Below, in pieces: positions 28,076 through 38,067 of a DNA stretch of 50,250 nt. The position numbers were made by a program, and so were the translations under genes. A model generated the notes under the pieces. It saw only the letters and a program-made list of their open reading frames with translations, searched no databases and had not been told where the DNA came from. Source of the stretch: Nitrospirae bacterium GWC2_57_13 (GTDB taxonomy: Bacteria; Nitrospirota; UBA9217); the NCBI GenBank assembly GCA_001805055.1, contig MHDZ01000058.1, forward strand, positions 2,215-52,464, in the 5' to 3' direction. The stretch's first letter is position 1; each line of letters begins with the position of its first letter.

Positions 28076-28205
28076 AGGGCGTCTCTCGCAAAGACGCCAA
28101 GGTCTTAAGCCTGAAAAGATCTCGTCATTCTCGGCGGTCTCTGAGCCTTTGCGATAATAAATATCTTTGCTTTTCTTTGCGCCTTCGCGTCTTTGTGGCA
28201 TGCCT
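28076..28205. repeat. Intergenic imperfect inverted repeat (CGCAAAGACGCCAAGG...CGCCTTCGCGTCTTTGTGGC)
   Basis: Complementary ends; related elements at 2603-2700 and 11631-11715. Confidence 0.75.
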
Positions 28206-28236
28206 GGTTTCTGCCTTGCTCTTGCAACATAATAAG

Positions 28237-30198
28237 ATGATCGAACTTCAGAACATAAATAAGACCTACCAGGCCGGCCCCACGGGTGTTGCCGCGCTGT
28301 GCGATATCTCGCTTCGCATCGAGGCCGGGGAGTTCGTGGCTATCATGGGCCCATCGGGCTCGGGCAAGTCCACGCTGCTCCATGTTCTCGGTTTTCTGGA
28401 CCGGCCGGACTCGGGGTCCTATATCCTGGGCGGTGCGGACGTCACATCGCTCACCGACGACGAGCTTGCCTTCCTGCGCAACCGCGTAGCCGGCTTCGTG
28501 TTCCAGCAATTCCACCTGCTGCCGAGGCTCACAGCCGTGGAGAACGCAGAGCTGCCGCTGATCTATGCCGGGAAACACGCTGCTAAGCACCGGGCACGGG
28601 AACGTATCCGCGATGTGGGCCTTGCTTCGCGCGCCACCCACATGCCGAACGAACTCTCAGGCGGCGAACAGCAGCGCGTGGCCATTGCCCGGTCGCTGGT
28701 GAACGAGCCGATGATCATCTTCGCCGACGAGCCCACGGGCAACCTGGACACGAAGAGCGAAGAGGAGATCATGGCCGTCCTGAAGGGCCTGAACGCACAA
28801 GGGCATACGGTAATCATGGTCACGCACGAGAAGGAAGTGGCAGAACATGCCCGGCGGATCATCCGCATGCGGGACGGCGCGATCGTTTCTGATGAACGCG
28901 TCGGGCCCGAACCCGCCGGCAGTCACGGGAGGACATCCCCGGTTTCAGTGAAGACCCTGCTGCAGGAATCGCACAGCGCAGCCGCTGCCGCCCTGGCGGA
29001 CCATCTTCGCCAGGCTTTGCGCGCAATGACCTCCCAGAAGCTGCGCTCCCTGCTCTCCATGCTCGGCATCCTGATCGGCGTTGCGGCGGTCATCGCCATG
29101 ATCGCCCTGGGACAGGGCGCAAAAGCGTCCATGGAACAGCGGCTCGCGTCCCTCGGCTCAAATCTGCTCATGGTCCGGCCCGGAGCGCGCCAGCTCCATG
29201 GAGTGGTCCTCGAAGCAGGCGCTGTTACGCGGTTATCGATCCAGGACGCAGAGGCCCTCGAACGGGTCCCGCTCGTGCGGCGGGTATCCCCCTCGGTGCG
29301 CGGACGCGCACAGATAGTCGCAGGGAACAGGAACTGGAACACGATGGTCGAGGGCACGGGTGTGGACTACGCTGAAATGCGGGCCGCCGTACCGACCATC
29401 GGACGGTTCTTCTCCGACGAAGAGGTCCGCACGCGCAGCAAGGTGGTATTGCTCGGCGCCACTGTTGTCCGCTCCCTTTTCGGGGAAGCGAACCCATTGG
29501 GCGCAACGATCAGGATGAACCGCATAAATTTCGTAGTGATCGGCGTGCTTCCTGAGAAAGGCGCCTCGGCCTGGCGCGACCAGGACGACGTGGTCATCGT
29601 CCCGTTCACCACCGCCATGTACCGCCTCCTGGGCAAGGATTATGTGGACTCCCTGGATGTCGAGGTGCGTGACGCAACGCTCATGGAAGAGGCCCAGGAC
29701 GCGATCCGCGGGCTGCTGATGAAACGCCACCGCCTGGGAGCGTCGGACAGCGATGCATTCCAGATCCGGAACATGGCCGAGATCCAGGAGACCCTCAAGA
29801 GCACCACGCAGACCATGACCATGCTGCTGGGCTTCATCGCCGCCATCTCGCTGCTCGTGGGCGGCATCGGCATCATGAACATCATGCTCGTGTCTGTCAC
29901 GGAGCGGACGCGGGAGATCGGTCTGCGCAAGGCCGTTGGAGCGCGGCGCAAGGACATCATGCTGCAGTTCCTGATCGAGTCTATGGTGATGACGGCGAGC
30001 GGCGGCGCTGCAGGGATCCTCGTCGGCGTGAGCATTACATTGCTGCTTTCCTTCGTGGCCGGGTGGTCAACGCAGATCGCGCCCTTTTCGATCCTGCTTG
30101 CCACGGCCTTCTCTGTTGTCATCGGCCTCGTCTTCGGCCTCCTGCCGGCGCGCAAGGCCGCGGGACTCAATCCCATCCAGGCCCTGCGGTATGAGTGA
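28237..30198 (+). CDS. macB: MacB-type ABC transporter, ATPase fused to FtsX-like permease
   Basis: MIELQNINKTYQAG; GPSGSGKSTLLHVLGFLDRPDSG; LSGGEQQRVAIARSLVNEPMIIFADEPTGNLD; RSLLSMLGILIGVAAVIAMIALGQGAK; GLRKAVGARRKDI. Confidence 0.95.
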   Translation: MIELQNINKTYQAGPTGVAALCDISLRIEAGEFVAIMGPSGSGKSTLLHVLGFLDRPDSGSYILGGADVTSLTDDELAFLRNRVAGFVFQQFHLLPRLTAVENAELPLIYAGKHAAKHRARERIRDVGLASRATHMPNELSGGEQQRVAIARSLVNEPMIIFADEPTGNLDTKSEEEIMAVLKGLNAQGHTVIMVTHEKEVAEHARRIIRMRDGAIVSDERVGPEPAGSHGRTSPVSVKTLLQESHSAAAAALADHLRQALRAMTSQKLRSLLSMLGILIGVAAVIAMIALGQGAKASMEQRLASLGSNLLMVRPGARQLHGVVLEAGAVTRLSIQDAEALERVPLVRRVSPSVRGRAQIVAGNRNWNTMVEGTGVDYAEMRAAVPTIGRFFSDEEVRTRSKVVLLGATVVRSLFGEANPLGATIRMNRINFVVIGVLPEKGASAWRDQDDVVIVPFTTAMYRLLGKDYVDSLDVEVRDATLMEEAQDAIRGLLMKRHRLGASDSDAFQIRNMAEIQETLKSTTQTMTMLLGFIAAISLLVGGIGIMNIMLVSVTERTREIGLRKAVGARRKDIMLQFLIESMVMTASGGAAGILVGVSITLLLSFVAGWSTQIAPFSILLATAFSVVIGLVFGLLPARKAAGLNPIQALRYE

Positions 30199-30257
30199 TC
30201 GGCTTCCGCCCATTTCAGCAGTAAGCGACGTCGCATCCCGCACCTGCCAGGCCAATC

Positions 30258-31670
30258 CTACTCCCCCACGCACTTGCCTCCCGCATCAGGATAACTCCCG
30301 TCGAACTTGCAGGCGAAACCAGGGCAGCACAGTAGCCCGGCGATACTGCCGCACATTTCGTTTTCCCCGGCGCATCGTCTGGACAATATTTGCTTCTGTC
30401 CAGAGGCTTCATTTTTACGAAGCATGTTGATTGCAGTATCAAAAACATCTTTAAGATCAGGATTATTCCTTGCCGCTACTTCAATTGCCGGTATCACTGT
30501 AGGGTCGCCCAGCTCTCCGAGGGCTATCGCAGCGACGGCACAGATGGGGAAGCCGTCATTTTTATTCACGCCTCGTTCATATTTATAAAACCAGGGCCAT
30601 CGGGGATGTTCATAAGAAAATATTTCGGCCAAATCAGCTATGTGCGGCTTGATTAATAAATCCTCTTGCAAAAAATGTAAAAGCGTTGATTTCGCATTCA
30701 GCGAGCGAGAAAGCCCTAAGCCTAGGATTGAAAGAAATATCTGGTCATCATCAATTGCACGTTCGTAACGTCTATCCCAGAGTCCGGACTCGGCAAAAAC
30801 GGCAAGTGATGTCGCCGTCATAGGATCTCCACCCATATAAAAGATAATCCTGAGCAAGTCTTCCTGATCGCAGCAGAGAGACGCTCTGGCATTTTTCGCG
30901 CGTAAATCCTTATTATCCCGCATGAGTCTCGCCGCCTCGGCATCAAATGAACTCAGCTCTTTTTGAAGCAAGGGGAGATATCTATCCCTATCTACAGCGA
31001 ATAAATACCCAAGGGCATATCCTCTTTCATTGGTACGATTTAACCTGTTTTCCCATATTTTCAGCGCTTGCGTTTCATAGCCGGATGCTTTCAAATTGCT
31101 CAAAGCTTTTAATGCCGGAATCCTGAGCCAGGTATTGTTGATCAGGGTTCCCAGGTCTTCAACCGCAGCCGGGTCATGTATCAGCACAATAGCTTCCCTC
31201 GCTTTTACGGATTCCGACGTCGGCGAAATGAACGGCATCAGCGCTTTTGAAAATGCCAGTTCTTTTCTTCCTGAAATATCGATCAGATGCTTCAGGCCTT
31301 TTTTGCCCATTTTTGCGAGATATTTCATGGGAACACGAGAGTCGATTCTTTTTGCCCTGAGCACCTCATTTTTCAAGAGCATTGCCGCCTTTTCCGTACC
31401 GACCCGGGCGATGGCGTTCAGAACGTCTTCGTACTCTTTGTAACTTTTCCCCAGTGAAGTTCTGAGTATTTTTTTCAAATGCGGCAGTCCGGCATCGCCC
31501 ATTTTAGCGACGTTGCCCACTATCTCGAGTTTTTCTCCATCGCCTGCATTCAAATATGAATCGTATATGTTCTTATTAACATCGTTAGCAAAAGCGCAAG
31601 AGCAAAATAAAAAAGAAAAAGCGGCAATACCTGCTTTGAAATCTATAAAATTCTTCGCACGTCTGATCAT
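30258..31670 (-). CDS. Exported HEAT-like repeat protein with C-terminal Cys-rich (knottin-like) module
   Basis: Signal peptide; alpha-helical repeats; C-terminus CAGENEMCGSIAGLLCCPGFACKFDGSYPDAGGKCVGE. Confidence 0.7.
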   Translation of the reverse strand: MIRRAKNFIDFKAGIAAFSFLFCSCAFANDVNKNIYDSYLNAGDGEKLEIVGNVAKMGDAGLPHLKKILRTSLGKSYKEYEDVLNAIARVGTEKAAMLLKNEVLRAKRIDSRVPMKYLAKMGKKGLKHLIDISGRKELAFSKALMPFISPTSESVKAREAIVLIHDPAAVEDLGTLINNTWLRIPALKALSNLKASGYETQALKIWENRLNRTNERGYALGYLFAVDRDRYLPLLQKELSSFDAEAARLMRDNKDLRAKNARASLCCDQEDLLRIIFYMGGDPMTATSLAVFAESGLWDRRYERAIDDDQIFLSILGLGLSRSLNAKSTLLHFLQEDLLIKPHIADLAEIFSYEHPRWPWFYKYERGVNKNDGFPICAVAAIALGELGDPTVIPAIEVAARNNPDLKDVFDTAINMLRKNEASGQKQILSRRCAGENEMCGSIAGLLCCPGFACKFDGSYPDAGGKCVGE

Positions 31671-31688
31671 ATGCCCGGCCCCTCCGCA

Positions 31689-33524
31689 TTATTTCGCCTC
31701 TACAAATACTGGAACCTCTTCCAGGACAACGGTTGCTTTGCCATCGCTCACCGTTTTTGTCCCCGCCTCAAAGGCGGTTTTGTAATCAACCACATCTTTA
31801 CCTGCTTCATACCTCGGCACTGCCCTGGTAATGATGACTTGTTTGGCTTCTATATCCAGGCTGATTTCCGCTCTGGCATCAATTTTCATCCTGCTGCATT
31901 TCTGTTCGTCGAAACAACTAAACCAGCCCACATAGACGGGCTTTCCATTTTTCATGAACTTGCATAGAAAGATACCATAGGCGTCGTTCTGTTCGTCCCT
32001 GATCATCTGGATATTATTCCAGTCCGAACCTTCTAAAACCTCGATCATCTTTTTATAAGTATAGTATGAAAGCTTCTTGACCCCGTAGCCTGGATTACCG
32101 GGACCTTTGCCGTTGTAAATCAGTCCCATGTGTCCGTCAGGCCCTTCGCTCGCCGCGCAGTCCACGATCCCCCATGCCCAGAAGACTTTTTTAACACCGA
32201 AAGTCAGCGGGTAAATCAGTCTCCTCACCAAATCTATGGCCTGCTCTTTTTCCGACTGAAACGGTGCATATCCTCCGATATCACGCGGCCTGCCCGTGTA
32301 CGTGCCGGTCTCGGTAATCCATATCTCCATATCTGTATAGCCGATACTGTCCAACCCTTCTCTGATCATTCGGTATGCGTCTTTCATTGTCTTCCAGCTA
32401 TTCTTCGCGTCACCGTAAAAGTGGTAATCAAAAATATCTACATGCTTGCCCTTCAATTTTTCTAAAATTTTCAGATAATATTGGCAAAATAATCCCGCCG
32501 TACCGGGACCGATATCTGCCATTCCCGACAACGCTACCTTAGCAGAAGGATCGGAGGATTTTATCGCATTATTCGTAATATCGAGTACGTGGGCATAATT
32601 GTTTAGAGAAGCTTGGAGCCATTTGTCATTTTCCGCCTGATTCGATGAATTTATCTCAAACGGGGGGATGCCGGGAAGTTCGTTGTCAATCTGCCAGTAT
32701 TTTACGGGATTCTTAAGACCGGGCATGTCGTTCACGCCGTCGCCGTCGTATCGCTCTACCAAATCTCTTACAAACTGGATGTAAAGCCTTTCGTCAAACA
32801 ACTCCAGGTAGCTTACCGGCGGATGGTATGTCGTAAGATTCTTCAGTTCCTCGGGCGTTTGCGACGGCCGGGTATGCGTAAACGCACGCACATCGATGTT
32901 GGCAAATATCCTCATCGAACCCGGTACGGTTGAATAGATACGATCAGTTAATTGCAGCCACGACAGGCCCGACTTCTGCGGCGGAATCCATGCATACATC
33001 CCCGGCCGTTCCCACCCCACGCCGATGTCCTGTGCATATTCATATTTGCCCCAGATTTCCGGATCGAGGGGGTTGTCAGGATTGTGCGCCGCTATATCTT
33101 TCGGGAAAGCGTTTCCTGTATGAAAACCAAAAGGGATATCTCGATAGGTTGTGGCCGCACAATCTTTCGGGCAGTTATAAGCCGTTTCCGTACCGGGACC
33201 GCACACGCCGTCTCCACATTTTGACGTGCAGATTCCTCGTGAGCCGACGATTCTTGAATCTTTCGGCTTAATCAGCGTCAATCCTTCACAGCATGGAAGG
33301 GCCATCGGGATAACAGGGATTGATCCCCCTTCTTTGACACATTTTGGGCTGCAATCCTCCGGACACAAGCGGGGATTTGCCTTTTCGTATTCATCGCAAA
33401 CCTTGTCGCCGCATTTACCGCTTTGCAACTGAGAAAAGGCCGGCATCTGAACAATGATCTGTCCGCCGATACTCGTAGCGATAATCATGATGAGAGAAAG
33501 AAGAGCTCGATTGCTTTTGATCAT
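31689..33524 (-). CDS. Exported clan GH-A-like glycoside hydrolase with N-terminal Cys-rich repeats
   Basis: CGDKVCDEYEKANPRLCPEDC and CGDGVCGPGTETAYNCPKDC; ERYDGDGVNDMPGLKNPVKYWQIDNEL (acid/base candidate); EIWITETGTYTG (nucleophile candidate). Confidence 0.75.
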   Translation of the reverse strand: MIKSNRALLSLIMIIATSIGGQIIVQMPAFSQLQSGKCGDKVCDEYEKANPRLCPEDCSPKCVKEGGSIPVIPMALPCCEGLTLIKPKDSRIVGSRGICTSKCGDGVCGPGTETAYNCPKDCAATTYRDIPFGFHTGNAFPKDIAAHNPDNPLDPEIWGKYEYAQDIGVGWERPGMYAWIPPQKSGLSWLQLTDRIYSTVPGSMRIFANIDVRAFTHTRPSQTPEELKNLTTYHPPVSYLELFDERLYIQFVRDLVERYDGDGVNDMPGLKNPVKYWQIDNELPGIPPFEINSSNQAENDKWLQASLNNYAHVLDITNNAIKSSDPSAKVALSGMADIGPGTAGLFCQYYLKILEKLKGKHVDIFDYHFYGDAKNSWKTMKDAYRMIREGLDSIGYTDMEIWITETGTYTGRPRDIGGYAPFQSEKEQAIDLVRRLIYPLTFGVKKVFWAWGIVDCAASEGPDGHMGLIYNGKGPGNPGYGVKKLSYYTYKKMIEVLEGSDWNNIQMIRDEQNDAYGIFLCKFMKNGKPVYVGWFSCFDEQKCSRMKIDARAEISLDIEAKQVIITRAVPRYEAGKDVVDYKTAFEAGTKTVSDGKATVVLEEVPVFVEAK

Positions 33525-33616
33525 TTATTTATCCTCTGTGCCGACTTGCTCTGGGCAAGGATTAGTGCCGGGAAAACAGTGCCAGCGGCAAGGATTACAA
33601 TCATAAGGGCGGCCAT
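33521..33616 (-). CDS. Small signal-peptide-like ORF (31 aa) overlapping the next GH start codon (ATGA)
   Basis: MAALMIVILAAGTVFPALILAQSKSAQRINK-stop; TGA overlaps ATG of the 33524 gene. Confidence 0.4.
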   Translation of the reverse strand: MAALMIVILAAGTVFPALILAQSKSAQRINK

Positions 33617-33632
33617 AATATGTTTGTTCAAG

Positions 33633-35162
33633 TCATTTCCTCTCCACAAACACAGGAACGCTTCCTAATTCGAGATATAGTTGCGGAGGATAACTTTCTA
33701 AAAGATCTTTTCGTGTAATTTCCTGAAAAGCGCCGTTGTAATTTATCACCTCTTTCCCCGATTCGGATTTGGGAACTGCCTCAGTGATCTTGACAGCCTT
33801 GGTATCTCTGTCCAGTCGTATTCTCAAGCCCTTCGACTCCTCGCCGTCATTCCACGCCACCCAGACCGGCTTGCCCTGCTTCATAAATTTATAGATATAC
33901 ACGCCCTCGGATTCCCGAACCGTCTGGATATTGTTCCAATCCGAACCTTCCAGGATCTCGATGAGTTTTTTGTAAGTATAATAGGAAAGCTTCTTTACGC
34001 CGAACCCGGGGTCTTCCGCGCCTATGCCGTCATACACGAGCCCGAAGTGGTCGGAAATCTGATCCACGATTAATGGGTGTTCGCCTTCGATCATATTCCA
34101 CCAGAATATCTTCTTCACGCCGATTGACCGCAGGTGGATAAACCGTTTGACAAGATCCGATGCCTGCGCCCTCTCTCCAACCAGTTTGCTGGGTATCGCA
34201 GTTTCGGTAAACCAGATCTCCGTCTTTTGATACCCATTCTGATCAAGCCGACGGCGGAAGAGTTGATAGGCGGTTTTCATGTCCTTCCAGGCCCTCTTCC
34301 ACTGTTCAGGGCCTTCTCGCGGTTCTTCATAATAGTGAATGTCAAAGATATCGATATATCTTCCGCTCAGATTCCGCAAAAGGGGAAAATAAAATCCTTC
34401 AATCTCTTTTTGAAAAAAAGGATCATTCTTCTTCACCGCATGTCCGCCTGCCACCCCGCCCAGGGAAATTTTTGCTTCCCTGTCACTTTCCTTGATGGTC
34501 GTATAGGTGATTTCTACGATGTGGCTGAAACCTATCCAATCAAGATTGAACGTGCTGCTATCGAGGTTGGGAAAAACCGGTTCGTTCTCGATCTGCCAGT
34601 ATTTAATCGGATTCTTTAAGCCGGGCATGTCATTCAAACCATCGCCGTCATACCGTTCGACTATTGCTTTCACATATTGCAGGTAACGTTCTTCAACATA
34701 CTTGTTGACAAATTCCCAGGTTCCGGGTTTTGTGCCCTGCCCGACGCAGATATTGGCCAAGGCGTTCACCCCGCGAGGCACGCGGCCATAGAGATTGTCA
34801 ACAACAGCCCACTCATAAACGCCTTTTTCCACGTGATCCGGCGTCGGCTGAACAAGGGGCCAGGTAATATCAATGCCGGGACGTATCCATTTGCCGCCGA
34901 TGTCCTGGACGTGGCTATAGGGTTCTTTTAGTCCGGAGACCATTCGGAGAATTTCTTCACGGGTGACCGTATCGTCTTTTACATAAGGCCGCGAGAAAGC
35001 GCCGGACGCCCCAAAGGGAGAATCTTTGCTTATTTGTTCTTCAGAAATTGCCGGTTTCTTTTGCGGCTCGGCTAAAGCGGTTTTTTGAAAGAGAAAGTGA
35101 GCGCCGTTGCCGGCAGCCATGAATAGGGTTAAAATAATCGGCGTGATTAGTTTGTTCATCAA
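33633..35162 (-). CDS. Exported clan GH-A-like glycoside hydrolase
   Basis: ERYDGDGLNDMPGLKNPIKYWQIENEP; EIWFTETAIPS; KKLSYYTYKKLIEILEGSDW. Confidence 0.78.
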   Translation of the reverse strand: MMNKLITPIILTLFMAAGNGAHFLFQKTALAEPQKKPAISEEQISKDSPFGASGAFSRPYVKDDTVTREEILRMVSGLKEPYSHVQDIGGKWIRPGIDITWPLVQPTPDHVEKGVYEWAVVDNLYGRVPRGVNALANICVGQGTKPGTWEFVNKYVEERYLQYVKAIVERYDGDGLNDMPGLKNPIKYWQIENEPVFPNLDSSTFNLDWIGFSHIVEITYTTIKESDREAKISLGGVAGGHAVKKNDPFFQKEIEGFYFPLLRNLSGRYIDIFDIHYYEEPREGPEQWKRAWKDMKTAYQLFRRRLDQNGYQKTEIWFTETAIPSKLVGERAQASDLVKRFIHLRSIGVKKIFWWNMIEGEHPLIVDQISDHFGLVYDGIGAEDPGFGVKKLSYYTYKKLIEILEGSDWNNIQTVRESEGVYIYKFMKQGKPVWVAWNDGEESKGLRIRLDRDTKAVKITEAVPKSESGKEVINYNGAFQEITRKDLLESYPPQLYLELGSVPVFVERK

Positions 35163-35483
35163 TTATCTCCTTATCCTTATCTTTGTACTTAATTTAGCAT
35201 AGATGGCGCTTATCACGCAGGAAATAAGATAGGATAGGGCAACGCCGATCAATACAAGGATCGCGCCTAAATAGCCGGTTGTTCCCATCGGATTTATCGT
35301 TATTCCGGAAACCGGCATCGTGCTGACCCAGGAGATAATAATCGGGAAATACGCGGTTTTGCAGACGAGAGAAGAAGAACAGGTTGTATGCGGCACGGGA
35401 TATAACAGCAACATGGCTGCTGTCACTTTTGAAAAAGCAGGCTTGAAGAAGTATTTCCGCACGTTGCCATCTCCTCGATTCAA
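35163..35483 (-). CDS. Small hypothetical membrane protein
   Basis: 106 aa ORF with hydrophobic segments (FIIISWVSTM; GYLGAILVLIGVALSYLISCVISAIYA). Confidence 0.5.
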   Translation of the reverse strand: MNRGDGNVRKYFFKPAFSKVTAAMLLLYPVPHTTCSSSLVCKTAYFPIIISWVSTMPVSGITINPMGTTGYLGAILVLIGVALSYLISCVISAIYAKLSTKIRIRR

Positions 35484-37966
35484 AGGCGGTTATTCAAGAC
35501 GTCAAAATATATTTCCGGAGAGTGCATTGTTATAGCGTCGTCCGGGTCCGAATAGTGCGCGCGAAGCGTATATCGTCCCTCCTGGCTGATAACGAATTTC
35601 CCATAGGCGCGCCGGCCTTGCTGCTCAGTTGCCGTCATATCCAGTATGTTCCAGGACTCCGAGTAAGAACCGTCTTTTGCCACGTTTTTCGTCGTATCGG
35701 GAGCGTACTCCCGCGCGTCCAATGCCCGGACAAAGGGGACCTTCGACCATTGCGGTTCCTCTTGCGAAGAGAACCGGTTGATGGCAACGCCGAAATTGGG
35801 CAGATTGTCCAGGATGCTGATCTTTCTTTCAACGTTCCGAAGATTTTTCAAAACATACGTGACAATGACCGGCTCGCCAACGCGGTATTCGGTTTTGTCG
35901 GTCGTGATCGTCAGCGCCCAGGCATACCGATCGAGAAGTTGCTCGACGGCCTGCAAGCGTTCCGCGGCCTGCCCGGCTTCTTTCGTGTCCGGATAGAGTC
36001 GTCTCACATCGGCAAAAGCGAGTCGTGCCTTACCCAGGAGATCGCTTATCTTCTCATAAGCGATCTCCTGTTGGAGCATCTGGAGTGATCCCTCTACGAA
36101 AGAATAGTAATGGTCGCCGAGCGCCATTTTCGCGGCAGCGGCATATTCGCTTTTCGGATATTTTGCCAGAAAGGCCTCATACTTCGGAATACAATTCAGT
36201 GTAATATCTCCGCCCTCATGGATGAGCCCTTCATCGTACTGGAGGAGTGTAAACTCCGCATTGTCCGCCCAAGGACTGCGAGGATGGTTTTTGATCAACC
36301 GGCTGAATAACTCCCTGGGATAAGCGAAGTTGCACCCCACCTCCCCCTCATTCCAGGCAACGCACAGCGTCTCAAAAAAGAGTTTACCGAGAAGCCAAAG
36401 CTTCTCGTCCTCGGGGACCTTCCCGGCGCGAATTTCCCGCGACTCCTGCGCGGCCCTCTTCATCTTCTCCATATCCTGCTTGCTTATCCAGGAAAGAGGC
36501 CGTCCCTTTGGAAATTCCCTTGCCAGGAGGGCGTAATACTCCAGCGCCAGCTCCGGATCGCCGACAACGAACGGACCGGTTGCCAGAAAATAATAGGCCA
36601 GTTCCTTTTCCAGCGGAGGCAGGGGTCCTTTGAGCTGTTCTTTCAAGCGCTGGAGCTCTTCCGGGTTGGTCACTTTCAGGGTGCGTCGCTTGGCGTAGAT
36701 AGCAGATTCCAGCTCAGCGCCTTTGAGCAGTGCATAGGTCCGCTCAATTTCAGCCGCGGTCCAGGACAGATTTTCAACCATCGACCCCGTGGCTGCCGGC
36801 GATGCTGATTGTGAAGCTCGTTCCCCCTCCACTACCTGTTCGAGGGGTTGAAAGAGATTATCCATGCCGGCCTTGTTTATGCGGACCAGGCTGTCGCTGT
36901 CCAGTATCCAATACGAAGAAGGGTCTGAAAGCAGGGCCCGCACCCGTATGTCCGGAATGATCTCGATCCGGCCGGTGGCCGCATGGAAACGGCCCAGGGT
37001 GGCGCCCGAACGGTAATACACATAATCACCCTGAAGGCGGATCTCCGACAGGTACGAGATGCGGTCGGAATGAGGACCGAGCCGTACCCCGTCGCGCAGC
37101 ACGTTCTTGACCGTGTCAAATACGGCGCAGCCGGTGCCGCCGCAGAGCCAGAGGTTGATCCGGTCCATGGCCGCCGTGCGCCACGGAAGGCCGCGTCCGG
37201 TCGCCACGATCCTGTCTTCCCGGTCCAGGATCAGAAGCGGTTGGGCGCCCTCGTACTGCCAGAATATTTTGTATCCGTTGACGAGAATAATATCGGTCAC
37301 TTTGGGAATGGACCAGTTCGGGAATTCATATACGGACTTTATCGTGTTCAAGCCCCGGTTCAGTACAAACTCCCCGTTGATCCAGAGTTTCCGGCCGTCT
37401 ATGATTATCGTGCGGACCCATACATCCGCGAATTCCTTTTTCTCCGCGATCTTTCCTGTTTTCCGTTCGTACCAGAAGAGACCGCCGGATGTGCCGACCC
37501 ATACGACTGTCCGGTCCGGCACGATCCCGGTAATCGACTGTGAGCGAAAAAGGTCGGGCTTGTAATGCGTTTTTGCTTTACGTGCCGTGTCATACAGCAG
37601 GACCCCGTTATGAAAATTTCCGATCCAGACGAGGTTCTGATCAAAAGGGTCCTTGACTATGCCGCTGTCCCTGCTGAGGCTGACCCCGAAAGAGCCGAGG
37701 ACCGGTTCAAGGCTCTTCCAGGCTCCTGTCTGAATATCAAACTCCTCTGCAGCGTCGTCGGGATTCAATTTCCAGATCTTCGCGGGGGAAAAGGGGGAAA
37801 AGATAATATCATATGCATAAAAGGCCGATGCCCGGTCCGGCCGGGGAAGGGCATATCTCTGCACGACGGCGTCGGTACACACGCCGGTCTGCTGTTCGAG
37901 CGCATATAGTTCCCCGCCCGCACTCAATAGTATCACGATCAGAACAACAACTGCCAGTTTTTTCAT
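35480..37966 (-). CDS. Large exported protein: beta-propeller-like N-terminus, TPR-like middle, Ig-like C-terminus
   Basis: Signal peptide MKKLAVVVLIVILLSAGGELYA; VVWVGTSGGLFWYERKTGKI blades; ELALEYYALLAREFPKGRP; ITTDKTEYRVGEPVIVTYVLKNL. Confidence 0.65.
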   Translation of the reverse strand: MKKLAVVVLIVILLSAGGELYALEQQTGVCTDAVVQRYALPRPDRASAFYAYDIIFSPFSPAKIWKLNPDDAAEEFDIQTGAWKSLEPVLGSFGVSLSRDSGIVKDPFDQNLVWIGNFHNGVLLYDTARKAKTHYKPDLFRSQSITGIVPDRTVVWVGTSGGLFWYERKTGKIAEKKEFADVWVRTIIIDGRKLWINGEFVLNRGLNTIKSVYEFPNWSIPKVTDIILVNGYKIFWQYEGAQPLLILDREDRIVATGRGLPWRTAAMDRINLWLCGGTGCAVFDTVKNVLRDGVRLGPHSDRISYLSEIRLQGDYVYYRSGATLGRFHAATGRIEIIPDIRVRALLSDPSSYWILDSDSLVRINKAGMDNLFQPLEQVVEGERASQSASPAATGSMVENLSWTAAEIERTYALLKGAELESAIYAKRRTLKVTNPEELQRLKEQLKGPLPPLEKELAYYFLATGPFVVGDPELALEYYALLAREFPKGRPLSWISKQDMEKMKRAAQESREIRAGKVPEDEKLWLLGKLFFETLCVAWNEGEVGCNFAYPRELFSRLIKNHPRSPWADNAEFTLLQYDEGLIHEGGDITLNCIPKYEAFLAKYPKSEYAAAAKMALGDHYYSFVEGSLQMLQQEIAYEKISDLLGKARLAFADVRRLYPDTKEAGQAAERLQAVEQLLDRYAWALTITTDKTEYRVGEPVIVTYVLKNLRNVERKISILDNLPNFGVAINRFSSQEEPQWSKVPFVRALDAREYAPDTTKNVAKDGSYSESWNILDMTATEQQGRRAYGKFVISQEGRYTLRAHYSDPDDAITMHSPEIYFDVLNNRL

Positions 37967-38067
37967 GCCGACTCTCTCACGTCCGCCCACCATGGCATTT
38001 TCTCTGTCATTTTTCGTCGCCGATTTTGTATTTTCAGCCCGGCCACGGCAACAAGAACGGTTCCGGG

